The notes: generated by a model not told the origin, from the letters alone. A DNA stretch of 43,184 bases from a bacterium (GCA_023246095.1 JAHFJA010000007.1:1-43184); one strand, 5' to 3'. Positions 15,357-22,534 are shown, counted from the first letter of the stretch. Program-made: numbers and translations.

Positions 15357-15383
15357 GTTGAGAGGCGGCGGATTTGATATACT
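15355..15383 (+). promoter_or_regulatory. Probable promoter for the pgi gene
   Basis: TTGTTG (15355-15360) and TATACT (15378-15383) are 17 nt apart; the -35 overlaps the upstream terminator's T tract. The ATG at 15411 lies 27 nt beyond the -10. Confidence 0.5.
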
Positions 15384-15410
15384 TCTTCTAGAAGATTTCA
15401 TATATTCCCT

Positions 15411-16718
15411 ATGCTTACTTTTTCATCCGAGAACAACAAAGTATCTCCTCAACAGAACAAACGATACAGTGATCGCTTGGTTCCGTATATCAAACACCTC
15501 CAAGAAGTAGCAAAAAGCAAGAAATATCTTGCACCAGAATCCTCTATAGTGCTTCCGAATGATAGTCATGCTATCAAACAAGTTCAGCGTCTTGCGCAAA
15601 CAATGAGTTCGCGATCTTTGAAGTATGTAATCGTCATTGGCATTGGTGGATCAAATCTCGGTGCAAAAGCGGTGTATGACGCACTGTATGGGCACACCGA
15701 CGCATATATGCTTGATCGTTCCCCGAAACTTATTTGTTTGGACACCTGTGATAGTGCGTCTTTGGAGAGCGTCGTTGAATATTTAAAAAAGAATATTACT
15801 TCCGAGGATGAGTACATTATCAATGTTATAAGTAAATCGGGGGCAACCACCGAAACAGCAGCGAACATGGCGTATCTTTTTCAAGCGTCCGCAAAAAAAC
15901 TTCCAAAGTTTAATTCGCGCATTGTTCTTACCACCGATCGAGGAAGCGCGTTATGGGAATTGGGAAAAGAGAAGGATTACCCCACACTTGAAATGCCAAA
16001 ACAAGTAGGAGGACGATATTCCGTATTTTCAGCCGTAGGGTTATTTCCCCTCGCGTGTCTGGGTATTGATATTGGAAAACTATGTAAAGGTGCGCAGTGG
16101 AGCATTAAACAGGGGCTTTCTGAGCGCACTGATTCTAATTCATCGGCAATGTCCGCAATCGCTTTGGTGAATTATTACTCCAAAGGAGGGCGCATTCATG
16201 ATACGTTTTTCTTTGCTCCTGCCCTTGAAACGGTAGGGAAGTGGTATCGACAATTATTTGCTGAAAGTCTTGGTAAAGTACCGAGCAATTCTAAAACCCG
16301 CGAGGCGATTAGTATAACCCCCACCGTGTCGATAGGATCAACTGATCTCCATTCGATGGCGCAACTCTATTTAGCAAATCCTTCTTCTCGCTTTACAACA
16401 TTTGTGAGTGTAAAAAATTCAGCACATTCACAGAGGTTGGAAGCAAGCGATTGGACGAATCTTGTACAAGGATTAAAAGGACAGACGATGTTCGGTCTCA
16501 TGAGCACTATTTATCGTGGTGTCGTGAATACGTACACATCAAAAAAAATGCCATTTATAACGATAGAGATGAAAGAATACAGCGAGTTTGTGCTAGGGGC
16601 ACTAATGCAAATGAAAATGTTGGAGGTAATGTTCTGCGCCCACTTGTTGGGGGTGAACGCATTCGATCAACCACATGTTGAGCTGTATAAAAAAGAAGTG
16701 AGGAAATTATTGGAATAA
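15411..16718 (+). CDS. pgi: Glucose-6-phosphate isomerase
   Basis: The 435-aa protein interconverts glucose 6-phosphate and fructose 6-phosphate in glycolysis. It has the first sugar-isomerase (SIS) core IVIGIGGSNLGAKAVYDAL, the phosphate-binding VISKSGATTET, the family signature GGRYSVFSAVGLFP, the ESLGK segment with a catalytic-region Glu and Lys, and the C-terminal AFDQPHVELYKKEVRKLL (canonical FDQPGVE..K). At 435 residues it is of the shorter bacterial type rather than the 550-residue enterobacterial type. No SD is seen; the promoter overlaps the preceding terminator. The gene is followed by a long hairpin shared with the convergent receiver operon. Confidence 0.95.
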   Translation: MLTFSSENNKVSPQQNKRYSDRLVPYIKHLQEVAKSKKYLAPESSIVLPNDSHAIKQVQRLAQTMSSRSLKYVIVIGIGGSNLGAKAVYDALYGHTDAYMLDRSPKLICLDTCDSASLESVVEYLKKNITSEDEYIINVISKSGATTETAANMAYLFQASAKKLPKFNSRIVLTTDRGSALWELGKEKDYPTLEMPKQVGGRYSVFSAVGLFPLACLGIDIGKLCKGAQWSIKQGLSERTDSNSSAMSAIALVNYYSKGGRIHDTFFFAPALETVGKWYRQLFAESLGKVPSNSKTREAISITPTVSIGSTDLHSMAQLYLANPSSRFTTFVSVKNSAHSQRLEASDWTNLVQGLKGQTMFGLMSTIYRGVVNTYTSKKMPFITIEMKEYSEFVLGALMQMKMLEVMFCAHLLGVNAFDQPHVELYKKEVRKLLE

Positions 16719-16773
16719 AAAAATCTCCCATCTGGTACACTATGTATTAGTAATAGTGAAACCAGAGGGAGAT
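16716..16773 (-). terminator. Long terminator hairpin for the receiver operon
   Basis: A near-perfect 19-bp stem (16723-16743 with 16753-16773, with small bulges at 16730, 16737 and 16759-16760) with a 9-nt loop is followed on the minus strand by seven U (from 16724 down). It ends the minus-strand receiver genes and may also stop pgi transcripts. Confidence 0.75.
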
Positions 16774-16788
16774 GTAATGAAAGAACTG

Positions 16789-17250
16789 TTATAGCCCTCC
16801 GAGCATTTTTTTTGTTATATCGAGGATATTCAGGATATTGTCCGGTGATCCTTTTGAGACAAAATCTATGTAGGGATCTGCAATATTGTTCCTGTAGGCG
16901 TCAATAACAATTTCATTGAACGAGCCAGAAAAAAACAATACAGGAGTTTTTTCGTGGCCGGGCTCCTTACGCAACTGAAGATAGGTATCCCATCCACCTC
17001 TACCCGGCATTTGCCAGTCTAGAATGACCAGATCAATTGTTCCTATGTGCCCGAGAAGAAATGTCTCCAGGTGTGATCCGTCGTGTAATATGGGTATATT
17101 AACGGTTTTCCCTTCCCGGGTGCCAAATACTTCTTCGAGTATCAAAGCTAACATTGTTGCCAGTCGTTTGTCGTCGTCGACAACAAGAATTGTTTTCGTT
17201 TCTTTATGATTGACCGCATTGGTGGCATCAATCGTTTCACACATTTTCAT
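16789..17250 (-). CDS. Single-domain response regulator (receiver only)
   Basis: The 153-aa protein is one CheY-like receiver with a complete active site: Asp25-Asp26 in ILVVDDDK, phosphoacceptor Asp78 in VILDWQMPG, Ser108 in LFFSGS and Lys133 in VSKGS. There is no output domain, so it would act as a phosphorelay intermediate or by protein contact. The ATG at 17250 follows the SD GAGGGAGA. It is last of three tandem minus-strand receiver genes (17851, 17282, 16789), 31 nt after the previous gene and before a strong terminator. No kinase is adjacent. Confidence 0.88.
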   Translation of the reverse strand: MKMCETIDATNAVNHKETKTILVVDDDKRLATMLALILEEVFGTREGKTVNIPILHDGSHLETFLLGHIGTIDLVILDWQMPGRGGWDTYLQLRKEPGHEKTPVLFFSGSFNEIVIDAYRNNIADPYIDFVSKGSPDNILNILDITKKMLGGL

Positions 17251-17281
17251 TGTATTCTCCCTCTTACTATAATTGTATTTG

Positions 17282-17698
17282 TTATGAACGTACCGTCATG
17301 ATTTTTGGAATCACGCTGACAAAATCATTCCAACTGTCATCTTTTTTACAGAAGAACATGTATTCGTCATCCTTGAATGTTACTTTGATCGATAATAAAA
17401 CCGACAAGTCTATAAATTCTTTGGAAAAGAATAGTATTGGTGTTGTTTTGTATTCCGGTATGGATCGTATTTTCTTGGCCGTAGCAACTCCTTTAATGGG
17501 AACAAGATCGAGAATGAACAAGCCTATATCTGGCTGCGTGTTCTCACATGTTTTCAAAAGTTCCTTTCCATCATTAAACACAAGTGTGTTCCTGATGGTG
17601 GGAAGAATTACCGGCAGAAAATCCTTACAATTGGCCTTTGCGTTCTCGTCATTGCCTGCTATGGCAACTTGTACTATTTTCTGTTGCGTTCTTATCAT
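17282..17698 (-). CDS. Divergent receiver-like protein
   Basis: The 138-aa product has the strand-helix order of a receiver: phosphoacceptor-like Asp64 in LFILDLVPIKG, Ser92 in ILFFSKE and a late Lys pair (118-119, FFCKKDD). The first-strand acid pair is disturbed: VAIAGNDEN in place of the usual VDDD, so magnesium binding and phosphorylation may be reduced or lost. The spacing between Ser92 and the Lys is close to normal. An SD-like GGAGAG precedes the ATG. It lies 31 nt upstream of the intact receiver gene at 16789 and probably shares its transcript. A pseudo-receiver regulator or phosphate sink is possible. Confidence 0.75.
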   Translation of the reverse strand: MIRTQQKIVQVAIAGNDENAKANCKDFLPVILPTIRNTLVFNDGKELLKTCENTQPDIGLFILDLVPIKGVATAKKIRSIPEYKTTPILFFSKEFIDLSVLLSIKVTFKDDEYMFFCKKDDSWNDFVSVIPKIMTVRS

Positions 17699-17735
17699 CC
17701 ACTTCTCTCCTGCTTGCTATAATTGTATATAATAT

Positions 17736-17788
17736 ACCTTTATAATAAAGGTAAAACAAAGCTTAACGGATTATTTCAATGTTGTCAA
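17736..17788 (-). promoter_or_regulatory. Promoter and start-site palindrome for the receiver pair
   Basis: On the minus strand TTGACA (17788-17783) and a weak TAAGCT (17765-17760) are 17 nt apart. The palindrome ACCTTTATAATAAAGGT (17736-17752) would cover about +1 to +17, a position suited to an operator. The palindrome's own TATTAT could be an alternative -10. Confidence 0.45.
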
Positions 17789-17805
17789 GTAAATACTTGT
17801 CGTGT

Positions 17806-17833
17806 TATAAAAAAACTGCCATATTGGGCAGTT
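17806..17833 (-). terminator. Terminator after the 17851 receiver gene
   Basis: On the minus strand AACTGCC (17833-17827), loop, GGCAGTT (17820-17814) is followed by a run of U. This separates the 17851 gene from the next receiver pair. Confidence 0.85.
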
Positions 17834-17850
17834 ACGAGATTGATAACTAT

Positions 17851-18300
17851 TTACGCAATCAATTGATTCATACAGAAAATTAAATTTTCAATAGCACGTT
17901 CATCGGGTAATTTAGATTTTTGCGTGAAATCTCCGTCTCCATATTTCTGAGCTTCGATGGAAAAGCTAAGAATTTTACATGTCGGAGTTTTTTCCCGCAC
18001 CTTTGACGCTATATAGGCACCAGTATAGGTGATGTGTGAAAGATTATTGTCAAGAATTATGATGTCTTTTTTATAGAGCGAGTCATCAAATCCCATGAAA
18101 TAATCAGGTAGCATGAAGCAATGGGGTGGAAGATTTGAAAAGAGAGAATATGTCTCCAATTCGATATTTTCCCACAATGCCACAATAGCCATTACAATTT
18201 CCGCAAGTGTCTCGTCGTCTTCAATAAGCATGACTTTGAGATGTTTTGCGGGTATGATCATCATTGATCTCAGTTGATCTGCGTTATTGAGTAACGTCAT
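17851..18300 (-). CDS. Single-domain response regulator (receiver only)
   Basis: The 149-aa protein is a receiver domain with Glu27-Asp28-Asp29 in VMLIEDDE, phosphoacceptor Asp84 in IIILDNNL, Ser112/114 in ILSFS and Lys near 128-130 (FTQKSK). About 20 extra N-terminal residues precede the fold. The segment between the first acids and Asp84 is longer than in CheY (PPHCFMLPDYFMGFDD), an insertion not seen in the neighbouring receivers. The ATG at 18300 follows a strong SD GAGGGGGGA. It has its own terminator, so it is a separate unit from the 17282-16789 pair although all point the same way. Confidence 0.85.
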   Translation of the reverse strand: MTLLNNADQLRSMMIIPAKHLKVMLIEDDETLAEIVMAIVALWENIELETYSLFSNLPPHCFMLPDYFMGFDDSLYKKDIIILDNNLSHITYTGAYIASKVREKTPTCKILSFSIEAQKYGDGDFTQKSKLPDERAIENLIFCMNQLIA

Positions 18301-18385
18301 TTAAATCCCCCCTCTACAAGTAAAATGTAAAATATCTGGTTTTCAGCATAGCAAAGAATCGCTTTTTCGCAATAATTGAATATAA

Positions 18386-18408
18386 CAAAACCCCGGTACT
18401 AGCGGGGT
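18386..18408 (-). terminator. Terminator after the Cys-rich protein gene
   Basis: On the minus strand ACCCCG (18408-18403), 7-nt loop, CGGGGT (18395-18390) is followed by TTTTG. Confidence 0.7.
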
Positions 18409-18430
18409 CATGTTTACAACAGGTTGAGCG

Positions 18431-18592
18431 TTAACACTTGCAGGTACTTTCTCCTTCTTTGCAATTTTCACACTTATTTTCACCGACATTGTCGGGACCG
18501 CATTGCTTTTCATCACCGCAATCGCCGTTACACCCAGCACACTTTCCACCTTCGGTGGTATTACAGCCCGCGCACTTCATTTCTTCTTCCAT
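18431..18592 (-). CDS. 53-aa metallothionein-like Cys-rich protein
   Basis: The 53-aa protein has ten cysteines (7, 10, 18, 21, 25, 31, 41, 44, 51, 53), arranged mostly as CxxC, CxxxC and a terminal CKC, with no aromatic residue and many Gly, Lys and Glu. This composition and size match small metallothioneins; it could instead be an unusual zinc-knuckle protein. Metal buffering or detoxification is the likely role, by inference. It has its own -10 TATAAT on the minus strand (18616-18611) next to an inverted repeat, and its own terminator. Two starts are possible: ATG at 18592, or ATG at 18580 (GGAAG just upstream). It is divergent from the MutY homologue. Confidence 0.7.
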   Translation of the reverse strand: MEEEMKCAGCNTTEGGKCAGCNGDCGDEKQCGPDNVGENKCENCKEGESTCKC

Positions 18593-18610
18593 ATAAATAG
18601 GGAATTATGT

Positions 18611-18636
18611 ATTATAGAAAGGTTTATACAAACCTT
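18611..18636 (-). promoter_or_regulatory. -10 box with adjacent inverted repeat before the Cys-rich gene
   Basis: TATAAT on the minus strand (18616-18611) has no clear -35. Two nt upstream is AAGGTTT-ATAC-AAACCTT (18619-18636), a perfect 7-bp inverted repeat in the spacer region where a metal-responsive activator or repressor could bind. Confidence 0.5.
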
Positions 18637-18642
18637 CTTCTT

Positions 18643-19491
18643 ATGAGTGTGCAATTATCGGGTGAATCTGTCAAATTGTCCCGTTCGGTCGTCTCTCGTT
18701 TTCAGCAGATGATTTGGCAATACTATGAAACGCACGGACGCCATGATCTTCCGTGGCGTTTGACTGATGACCCCTATCATATTTTGGTGTCGGAAGTTAT
18801 GCTCCAACAAACACAGGTCTCGCGAGTTCTGACGAAGTATCCCGAGTTTCTTGATGTATTTCCGGATATACAGACGCTTGCAAGCGCATCTTTGAAAGAC
18901 ATTCTTGGTGTGTGGCAGAGCATGGGATATAACCGTAGAGCAAAGTTTTTACAACAAGCGGCGCAAAAAATTGTGAGCGAATATGATGGAGAAATACCGA
19001 GCGACCCGGCGCAACTGATTACATTACCGGGCATAGGGAAGCACACTGCCGGTTCCATATCGGCGTTTGCGTTCAACAACCCAGCTGTTTTTATCGAAAC
19101 AAATATTCGACGAACATATATTCATCATTTTTTTCAAGGAATATCAGATGTTTCGGATACACAGCTCTATCCGTTCATTGAAGCGACCCTCCCCAAAGAC
19201 GATGCGCGTAATTGGTACAACGCGTTGATGGATTACGGTACTTTTCTAGCACAGACCATCGCAAACCCCAATCATAAAAGCAAGCACTATAAAAAACAAA
19301 GCCCATTTGAAACCTCGTTGCGCAAAGTGAGAGGGGAGATACTGAAAGCGGTTAGCAACGCAGAGGGGAAGATTTCAAAAAAAGAGCTTGAAACGTTACC
19401 GTTTGAGGGAGATCGTATTCGTCAAGCACTCGGGGCCCTTGTAAAGGAAGGATTTTTGATCAAAGAGCGAGCTCAGTACCGGATTGCGTAA
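18643..19491 (+). CDS. MutY-like HhH-GPD DNA glycosylase without an Fe-S cluster
   Basis: The 282-aa protein has the adenine-glycosylase hallmarks: LPWR, SEVMLQQTQV (with the MutY catalytic Glu) and the helix-hairpin-helix LPGIGKHTAGSI, where a His occupies the EndoIII-lysine/MutY-serine site. It differs from MutY in two ways. It has no cysteine at all, so the C-x6-C-x2-C-x5-C iron-sulfur site is absent. The usual VDxNVxR aspartate is Glu (FIETNIRR). The C-terminus (about residues 220-282) looks like a winged helix (SKKELETLPFEGDRIRQALGALV) rather than the NUDIX-like 8-oxoG reader. It probably removes adenine opposite 8-oxoG. I prefer the ATG at 18643; an in-frame ATG at 18607 overlaps the divergent gene's promoter. 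Confidence 0.85.
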   Translation: MSVQLSGESVKLSRSVVSRFQQMIWQYYETHGRHDLPWRLTDDPYHILVSEVMLQQTQVSRVLTKYPEFLDVFPDIQTLASASLKDILGVWQSMGYNRRAKFLQQAAQKIVSEYDGEIPSDPAQLITLPGIGKHTAGSISAFAFNNPAVFIETNIRRTYIHHFFQGISDVSDTQLYPFIEATLPKDDARNWYNALMDYGTFLAQTIANPNHKSKHYKKQSPFETSLRKVRGEILKAVSNAEGKISKKELETLPFEGDRIRQALGALVKEGFLIKERAQYRIA

Positions 19492-19509
19492 TCAAGGGAG
19501 ACTACGCAG

Positions 19510-19554
19510 TTTTGTAAAAAGATTCTTTACAAAATTGTAAAAGTACGCTATTAT
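19510..19554 (+). promoter_or_regulatory. Promoter with inverted repeat over the -35 for the 19606 gene
   Basis: TTTACA (19526-19531) and TATTAT (19549-19554) are 17 nt apart. TTTTGTAAA (19510-19518) and TTTACAAAA (19526-19534) form a 9-bp inverted repeat over the -35, an operator-like site; as RNA it could also be a weak terminator for the glycosylase gene. Confidence 0.55.
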
Positions 19555-19605
19555 GGTCTTCGTAGTAAAGGTCGAATGTGTAGAAGTTATTTAACAACTA
19601 ATTGT

Positions 19606-20199
19606 ATGGAACAGATTGAAGTGGTTGCCGAAAGTACGGGTGAACCTACCGGAATGGTGCTTCCTCGTCACGAGGTTATTGCGGGAGGGCACTGGTGTCA
19701 GTCAACAAACATCTTTGTGCTTAATAGTGATGGCCATGTGTTGTGTCATAAACGTTCGATGAAAAAAGACCGTTTCCCGGGAATGTGGTTTACCCATGTT
19801 GGGGGTCATGTTGTTCATGGTGAGACGTTTTGGCAAAGTGCACATAAAGAATTTTGCGAAGAAACAGGTACTTTCTTGCATGATAGCCAGCTCTTGTTTT
19901 GGCGAAAGAGTAAACATTCAATGATGCGCATGTGGATTCACGAGTTCGTGACGGTCGTGAATAAAAAAGTAGAGGATTTTACCCCACAGGAGGGTGAAGT
20001 CGATGAATTTCGATGGTACGCGCCGGAAGAGATTTTTGAACAATCTCGGCGTAATGCCAAGATTTGGAAAGCAGGAACACACAATTTCATGGTTGAGTAT
20101 TATTGCTTGCGAGCAGTGATTGCACTGGCATCGAGTCAGGGTATGTTCGCTTCCAAAAAACCTCTCCATGTTTGGAACCTTCATCCGATCGCACTGTAG
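19606..20199 (+). CDS. Nudix hydrolase of the IPP-isomerase-like type
   Basis: The 197-aa protein starts EQIEVVAESTGEPTGMVLPR.EV, the N-terminal pattern of IDI-like Nudix proteins, then VLCHKRS, then a Nudix box GGHVVHGETFWQSAHKEFCEETG (the Arg of REUxEE is Lys). This group includes isopentenyl-diphosphate isomerase relatives and nucleotide hydrolases such as YfcD; the sequence alone does not separate them. The IDI catalytic Cys of the N-terminal region is not clearly present. The ATG at 19606 matches the family start; an upstream in-frame ATG at 19576 is also inside the transcript. A terminator follows. Confidence 0.83.
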   Translation: MEQIEVVAESTGEPTGMVLPRHEVIAGGHWCQSTNIFVLNSDGHVLCHKRSMKKDRFPGMWFTHVGGHVVHGETFWQSAHKEFCEETGTFLHDSQLLFWRKSKHSMMRMWIHEFVTVVNKKVEDFTPQEGEVDEFRWYAPEEIFEQSRRNAKIWKAGTHNFMVEYYCLRAVIALASSQGMFASKKPLHVWNLHPIAL

Positions 20200-20223
20200 T
20201 GCGTATCTGGGTGAAGTGATATG

Positions 20224-20245
20224 AGCCGCGTTAGCGGTTTTTTTG
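20224..20245 (+). terminator. Terminator after the 19606 Nudix gene
   Basis: A short stem AGCCGC/GCGGTT with a GTTA loop is followed by seven T. Confidence 0.75.
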
Positions 20246-20269
20246 TTTCCCAAATATCGGGAGATTTGA

Positions 20270-20275
20270 TAAAAT
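20270..20275 (+). promoter_or_regulatory. Extended -10 box for the 20304 operon
   Basis: TGA-TAAAAT (hexamer 20270-20275) fits an extended -10 element; the ATG at 20304 lies 28 nt downstream with no SD. Confidence 0.45.
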
Positions 20276-20303
20276 ACATGCATAAACTGTGAATTTTCTT
20301 TAT

Positions 20304-20570
20304 ATGAATAGACCATATAGTCAAAAGACTTCGATTGCTGTCGTAGGTATTGTAGGGTGCATAGCCTTATGGGTGATTGTTATTGCGTTTACGAACATGA
20401 ATGATGAGGTCAATCAGTTGTCGAGGGATGTGACAGAGCTCAAGACGCAAGTATCGCACCCTGCAAACAGCGCACCTGCAGTCTCGATGCCGCCTGTACC
20501 CACTCCGCCTGCTATTCCTGTTAACCTTGCTGAACCCAAGACACCTCCACCAACAGGTTTGTATCGCTAA
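20304..20570 (+). CDS. Small single-pass membrane protein with proline-rich tail
   Basis: The 88-aa product has a short basic N-terminus, one transmembrane helix (about residues 10-30, IAVVGIVGCIALWVIVIAF), a short coiled coil (MNDEVNQLSRDVTELKTQV) and a Pro-rich C-terminal tail with PPVPTPPAIP. I do not recognise a family. Topology with the tail outside the cell is likely but not proven. It is the first gene of an operon: the next gene starts 4 nt after its stop. The ATG at 20304 is preferred over the in-frame GTG at 20289. Confidence 0.72.
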   Translation: MNRPYSQKTSIAVVGIVGCIALWVIVIAFTNMNDEVNQLSRDVTELKTQVSHPANSAPAVSMPPVPTPPAIPVNLAEPKTPPPTGLYR

Positions 20571-20574
20571 TAGT

Positions 20575-21225
20575 ATGAAAAAGAAAGCTTCATTGCTGCC
20601 ATTTTCATTTCGCGAGCTCATGGCACGACCCGATACTGCGGAGCTTGTCCGGCTTTTTCATCTTGAGATACCTGTTAAGTCAAAACTCAAGGCTCTTGCT
20701 GTTCTTATGGAAGAGTACGAAGAAACGGTGTTGGCGGTGCAGGACCATGTAAGGATTGTTGCGAGTCACATAGCCAGCGAAGGAGATACTTCGATACACA
20801 ATGATCAAGCAGATGCTACTCAATCAACTCATGCTTTTGAAATCGAGCGATTGGTCTTTTCTCTTCTTCTTGTTGCTGCATCGGCACGTATAAACGAGTC
20901 GATGGACGCAAGACAACAGGCAGGGTTTTCTTCTACTGCGTTAAAACGTATTACCTTTTCCTCGGTGAAAGGTATTGTATTCAATCTCGACGGAAAGCCC
21001 CAATCGGGTATGACGGTAGTATTGGAAGCGGAGGATCCTTTGAATACCCAGCCACTGGTATGTATGAAGACAAATCAAGCAGGACGATTGCCTATTTCCC
21101 ATGAACTTGCAGAAGGTCACTACATGATGACGATGTTGTATGTTGATCACGTCGAACGTCAGCCGATTTTTATCGGTCAGCCAAAAGGCGATAAGCCGGA
21201 AGGAAGCGTACGGAAGTTGGTGTAA
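20575..21225 (+). CDS. Unknown protein with a carboxypeptidase-regulatory-like domain
   Basis: The 216-aa protein has no signal peptide. Residues 1 to about 125 are mainly helical and charged. The C-terminal region (about 130-205) reads GIVFNLDGKPQSGMTVVLEA, then TNQAGRLPI..ELAEGHYMMTML, the pattern of a carboxypeptidase-regulatory-like or similar beta-sandwich domain, which usually mediates binding rather than catalysis. It follows the small membrane protein by 4 nt and probably works with it. The cytosolic prediction is odd for such a domain. Confidence 0.7.
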   Translation: MKKKASLLPFSFRELMARPDTAELVRLFHLEIPVKSKLKALAVLMEEYEETVLAVQDHVRIVASHIASEGDTSIHNDQADATQSTHAFEIERLVFSLLLVAASARINESMDARQQAGFSSTALKRITFSSVKGIVFNLDGKPQSGMTVVLEAEDPLNTQPLVCMKTNQAGRLPISHELAEGHYMMTMLYVDHVERQPIFIGQPKGDKPEGSVRKLV

Positions 21226-21280
21226 AAAGAGATAGTATTTTTTGGATGGGCGTTATATAACGTTGTCGGAAGAGAAAGCT

Positions 21281-21655
21281 ATGAGCAGTCATAAAACCCT
21301 ACAACATAAACTTAAAAAGGATAAACGAGTGAATGCGCGTGATGGCAATTCACATTTCCTGGATATTACCTGCAGCAAATGTGGACAATACGTTGCTTTG
21401 TACCAAAAGGACGGAATCGGCTCATTGTTGCGGATGTATTTGGATAGAATTTTTGAACCGAAAGAAGTATCTGCCCTTCAATTTAAGGAGGATAAGAAAG
21501 ATATTCCCAATTTGAAATGTTCAAAGTGCGGTGAAGTTATTGGTGTGCCAATGGTTTACGAACGTGAAAAAAGATTGGCTTTTCGTCTTATACGCGGTTC
21601 CTTTGCGAAAAAAATGAGTGAAGGTGGCTTGGAATCGTCGTCGCGTGAAAATTAA
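21281..21655 (+). CDS. Small zinc-ribbon protein
   Basis: The 124-aa protein has two CSKCG knuckles (around residues 33-37 and 83-87), spaced as in a zinc ribbon, with a basic N-terminus and a basic C-terminus (RLIRGSFAKKM). Zinc ribbons of this kind bind nucleic acid or protein partners; the partner is unknown. The ATG at 21281 has GAAGAGAAAG upstream as a possible weak SD; an in-frame TTG at 21242 is less convincing. It lies 55 nt after the previous gene, and its end overlaps the convergent Nudix gene by 4 nt. Confidence 0.72.
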   Translation: MSSHKTLQHKLKKDKRVNARDGNSHFLDITCSKCGQYVALYQKDGIGSLLRMYLDRIFEPKEVSALQFKEDKKDIPNLKCSKCGEVIGVPMVYEREKRLAFRLIRGSFAKKMSEGGLESSSREN

Positions 21656-22053
21656 ATTAACGTTTGAATTTCCAAAAAATAGCTTTTGAGATTTTCGTGG
21701 GTGAGTTTTTCTAAAATACGTTCTTTGTCTATCCACTGGAGCTCGTCAGTGTCATGTTCAGTGTTGAGGGTACTATCGTCTAGAGATTGTGCGAGAAACA
21801 TGTGAACAAGCACCGCCCCTCCTTCAGGATATTCATATTCAAAACTTGAAAGTTTTCTCAATAGTGCCACGTCAAGGCTTGTTTCTTCTTTTATTTCACG
21901 TATAGCTGCGCTTTCCCGAGATTCGCCGGGTTCTATATGGCCTTTGGGGAAACTCCAATCTTGTTCTCTAGTGCGAAAAATAAGCAGGATGTTGTTTGGG
22001 TTGGATTTGCTTACTATGACCGCGCCGGCTTTTTGAACTTTTCTGGTGGTCAT
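21652..22053 (-). CDS. Nudix hydrolase, diadenosine-tetraphosphatase-like
   Basis: The 133-aa protein has SFPKGHIEPGESRESAAIREIKEETSL across the Nudix region: Gx5E then REIKEETS. The FPKGHIE..E pattern and the small size match the Ap4A hydrolase/MutT-like group. It would hydrolyse dinucleoside polyphosphates or damaged nucleotides; the exact substrate is inferred from family pattern only. The C-terminal region with DELQWIDKERILEKLTHEN is typical of the fold. The ATG at 22053 is chosen; a GTG at 22062 is in frame. No SD is visible. The upstream region is the AT-rich gap. Confidence 0.85.
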   Translation of the reverse strand: MTTRKVQKAGAVIVSKSNPNNILLIFRTREQDWSFPKGHIEPGESRESAAIREIKEETSLDVALLRKLSSFEYEYPEGGAVLVHMFLAQSLDDSTLNTEHDTDELQWIDKERILEKLTHENLKSYFLEIQTLI

Positions 22054-22062
22054 AGGCGTCAC

Positions 22063-22534
22063 GGTTTATATTCTTTGTGAATGCATCTTAGCAAATATAT
22101 CAAGATACCGATAGCTTTTTTTGTAATTATTTGTTGGTCATTTTTTGTTTAACTATTGATGTCATAACTTTTTCTTATACTTTTTTTCTTTTACATGTTA
22201 GCAATTTTCAAAATAATAATTTATCTATTTATTTCTAGACAAAAATAGGTTGAAATTATAATAAAAAGTGAATGCGTATATTTTTTTGTCCATACCCAAA
22301 GGGCACCTTCGGCATCTTTTTCCACAGAAAATATTTTGTAAACTGTGTTGATAACATTTAACAAATAATTCGAACTTCACCCATAAATCCTTTGTTTAAA
22401 AGGAATATCTGTTTACTTGACAAAAGTATTAATATATTGTAGGAGATGGTGTAAGATTGATTTAGGTTATCGATGCCTTATCGGTATTGAACCTTGATAA
22501 TTGAATAATAGTTAACAAAAAGGAGGGAGACGAG
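22063..22534. other. AT-rich 470-bp intergenic region
   Basis: No gene can be supported here. The stretch is markedly AT-rich, with many T runs on the plus strand. It contains TTTTCCACA (22318-22326), a match to the DnaA box TTWTNCACA, and GTGTTGATAA (22346-22355), whose complement TTATCAACA differs from a DnaA box by one base. A TTGACA (22417-22422) begins the next promoter. Replication genes are not nearby, so an origin is not supported. It could be a transcriptional boundary or regulatory spacer. Confidence 0.4.
22417..22445 (+). promoter_or_regulatory. Possible promoter for the 22535-23696 unit
   Basis: TTGACA (22417-22422) is followed 17 nt later by TAGGAG (22440-22445), a poor -10; TTTACT (22412-22417) with TATTGT (22435-22440), also 17 nt apart, is an alternative. 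Confidence 0.4.

Noticed and set aside
22318-22355. Replication origin
   Set aside because: One DnaA-box match and one near-match in AT-rich DNA are expected by chance; no dnaA, dnaN or other origin-linked gene is present.
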